Source: Variovorax sp. V213 (GTDB taxonomy: Bacteria; Pseudomonadota; Gammaproteobacteria; Burkholderiales; Burkholderiaceae_C). Taken from it: a DNA stretch of 64,000 nucleotides. Shown piece by piece: positions 63,407 to 64,000 of this stretch; positions within the stretch are counted from its first letter, which is position 1; each line of letters starts with the position of its first letter. The stretch covers positions 3,535,001 through 3,599,000 of the forward strand of contig NZ_AP028664.1 of NCBI RefSeq assembly GCF_041154455.1, given 5' to 3'. The notes beneath the pieces were generated by a model. The model was given only the letters and a program-made list of their open reading frames with translations, searched no databases and was not told where the DNA came from. Position numbers and translations under genes: made by a program.

Positions 63407-64000
63407 GTGCAAGCACTCTGGATGGTGCTCGGCGCCTTCTTGTTCGCCACCATGAGCGTGGTCGTCAAGGTTGCCTCGGCCTGGTTCAACAGTGGCGAGA
63501 TGGTGCTCGGACGCGGCCTGATCGGCATCGTGCTCCTGTGGCTTTTGGCGCGCAGCCGCGGTGTCTCGATGGCCACCCGCTACCCCGGCATGCACGCCTG
63601 GCGCAGCACCATCGGCGTGGTGTCGCTGGGTGCATGGTTCTATGCCATCGCCCACATGCCGCTGGCCACGGCCGTCACGCTCAACTACATGAGCAGCGTC
63701 TGGATCGCGGCCTTCCTGGTCGGCGGCGCGCTGCTCGCGTGGGTGCCGGTGCCCGGCCGCGACGGCCGCGTGCAGCGCCCGCCGCTGCAGGGGCCGCTGG
63801 TGCTGACGGTGCTCGCGGGCTTCGCGGGCGTGGTGCTGATGCTCAAGCCCTCGGTCAATGGCAACGAAGGTTTCGCGGGCCTGCTGGGGCTGCTTTCGGG
63901 CCTCACGGCGGCGTTCGCATACATGCAGGTGGTGGCACTCTCGCGCATCGGCGAACCCGAATTGCGTACCGTCTTCTATTTCGCGGTGGGCTCGGCAGTG
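63407..64000 (+). CDS. EamA-family (DMT) permease, N-terminal part
   Basis: A GTG at 63407 opens a frame of 198 codons that runs off the window. Visible are drug/metabolite transporter helices such as LWMVLGAFLFATMSVVVKVAS, RGLIGIVLLWLLARS and PLATAVTLNYMSSVWIAAFLVGGALL. The family exports or imports amino acids and small metabolites. The start follows the repeat closely, and no strong ribosome binding site is visible. Confidence 0.85.
   Translation, partial: MQALWMVLGAFLFATMSVVVKVASAWFNSGEMVLGRGLIGIVLLWLLARSRGVSMATRYPGMHAWRSTIGVVSLGAWFYAIAHMPLATAVTLNYMSSVWIAAFLVGGALLAWVPVPGRDGRVQRPPLQGPLVLTVLAGFAGVVLMLKPSVNGNEGFAGLLGLLSGLTAAFAYMQVVALSRIGEPELRTVFYFAVGSAV

Overview
The window is a GC-rich chromosomal segment from a betaproteobacterium. 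It is most likely a member of the Comamonadaceae, and a Variovorax-like genome fits best. The evidence is a tmRNA encoding the tag ANDERFALAA, a fused aroA-cmk gene, a gyrA-serC-pheA-tyrA-aroA/cmk-rpsA-ihfB-lapA-lapB gene order, and hairpin-rich GC repeats. The genus is an inference. I saw no rRNA, tRNA, CRISPR array, insertion sequence, prophage or plasmid function. Coding density is very high and no gene-free gap exceeds 300 bases. The largest gap (61839-62131) is described below.

Region 1 (1-18.5 kb) is mostly core chromosome. It has a truncated gamma-glutamyltransferase, a two-domain methyltransferase, ssrA (tmRNA), gph, ubiG and an OmpA-family protein on the minus strand. On the plus strand a long run follows: gyrA, a DUF2059 protein, serC, pheA, tyrA, a fused aroA-cmk, rpsA, ihfB, lapA, lapB and a ComEA-like gene. 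This run combines DNA topology, serine and aromatic amino-acid synthesis, translation and LPS control.

Region 2 (18.7-28.1 kb) is transport. It holds a TRAP transporter (dctPQM type), a CrcB fluoride channel and a complete six-gene Mrp/Pha cation/proton antiporter operon whose first gene is an A-B fusion.

Region 3 (28.1-40.1 kb) centres on molybdenum and tungsten. A seven-gene minus-strand operon, coxS-coxL-coxM-coxD-coxE-coxG-xdhC, encodes a molybdenum hydroxylase of the form II CO-dehydrogenase-like type (AYRGAGR signature) with its maturation proteins. A GAF/Fis-type regulator is divergent from it. An NTF2-like protein and a tupBCA tungstate ABC transporter follow. The tup genes are preceded by a perfect 9-4-9 palindrome.

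Region 4 (40.1-53.5 kb) is catabolic. A tightly overlapping minus-strand operon carries a branched-chain-type ABC transporter (five genes), an N-carbamoyl-amino-acid-hydrolase-like enzyme and an MlrC-like M81 peptidase. A divergent FCD-type GntR regulator sits at its head. Next come a LysR regulator divergent from an omega-amino-acid:pyruvate aminotransferase, a ModE-HTH/periplasmic-binding-like regulator and an MFS permease.

Region 5 (53.5-64 kb) holds an EgtB/SenA-like enzyme with one expected iron-ligand histidine replaced by arginine. A TakPQM-like 2-oxoacid TRAP system is split into convergent halves around a bidirectional terminator. An xseB-ispA-dxs isoprenoid operon, a Rieske oxygenase and a truncated EamA permease behind a GC-hairpin repeat complete the window.
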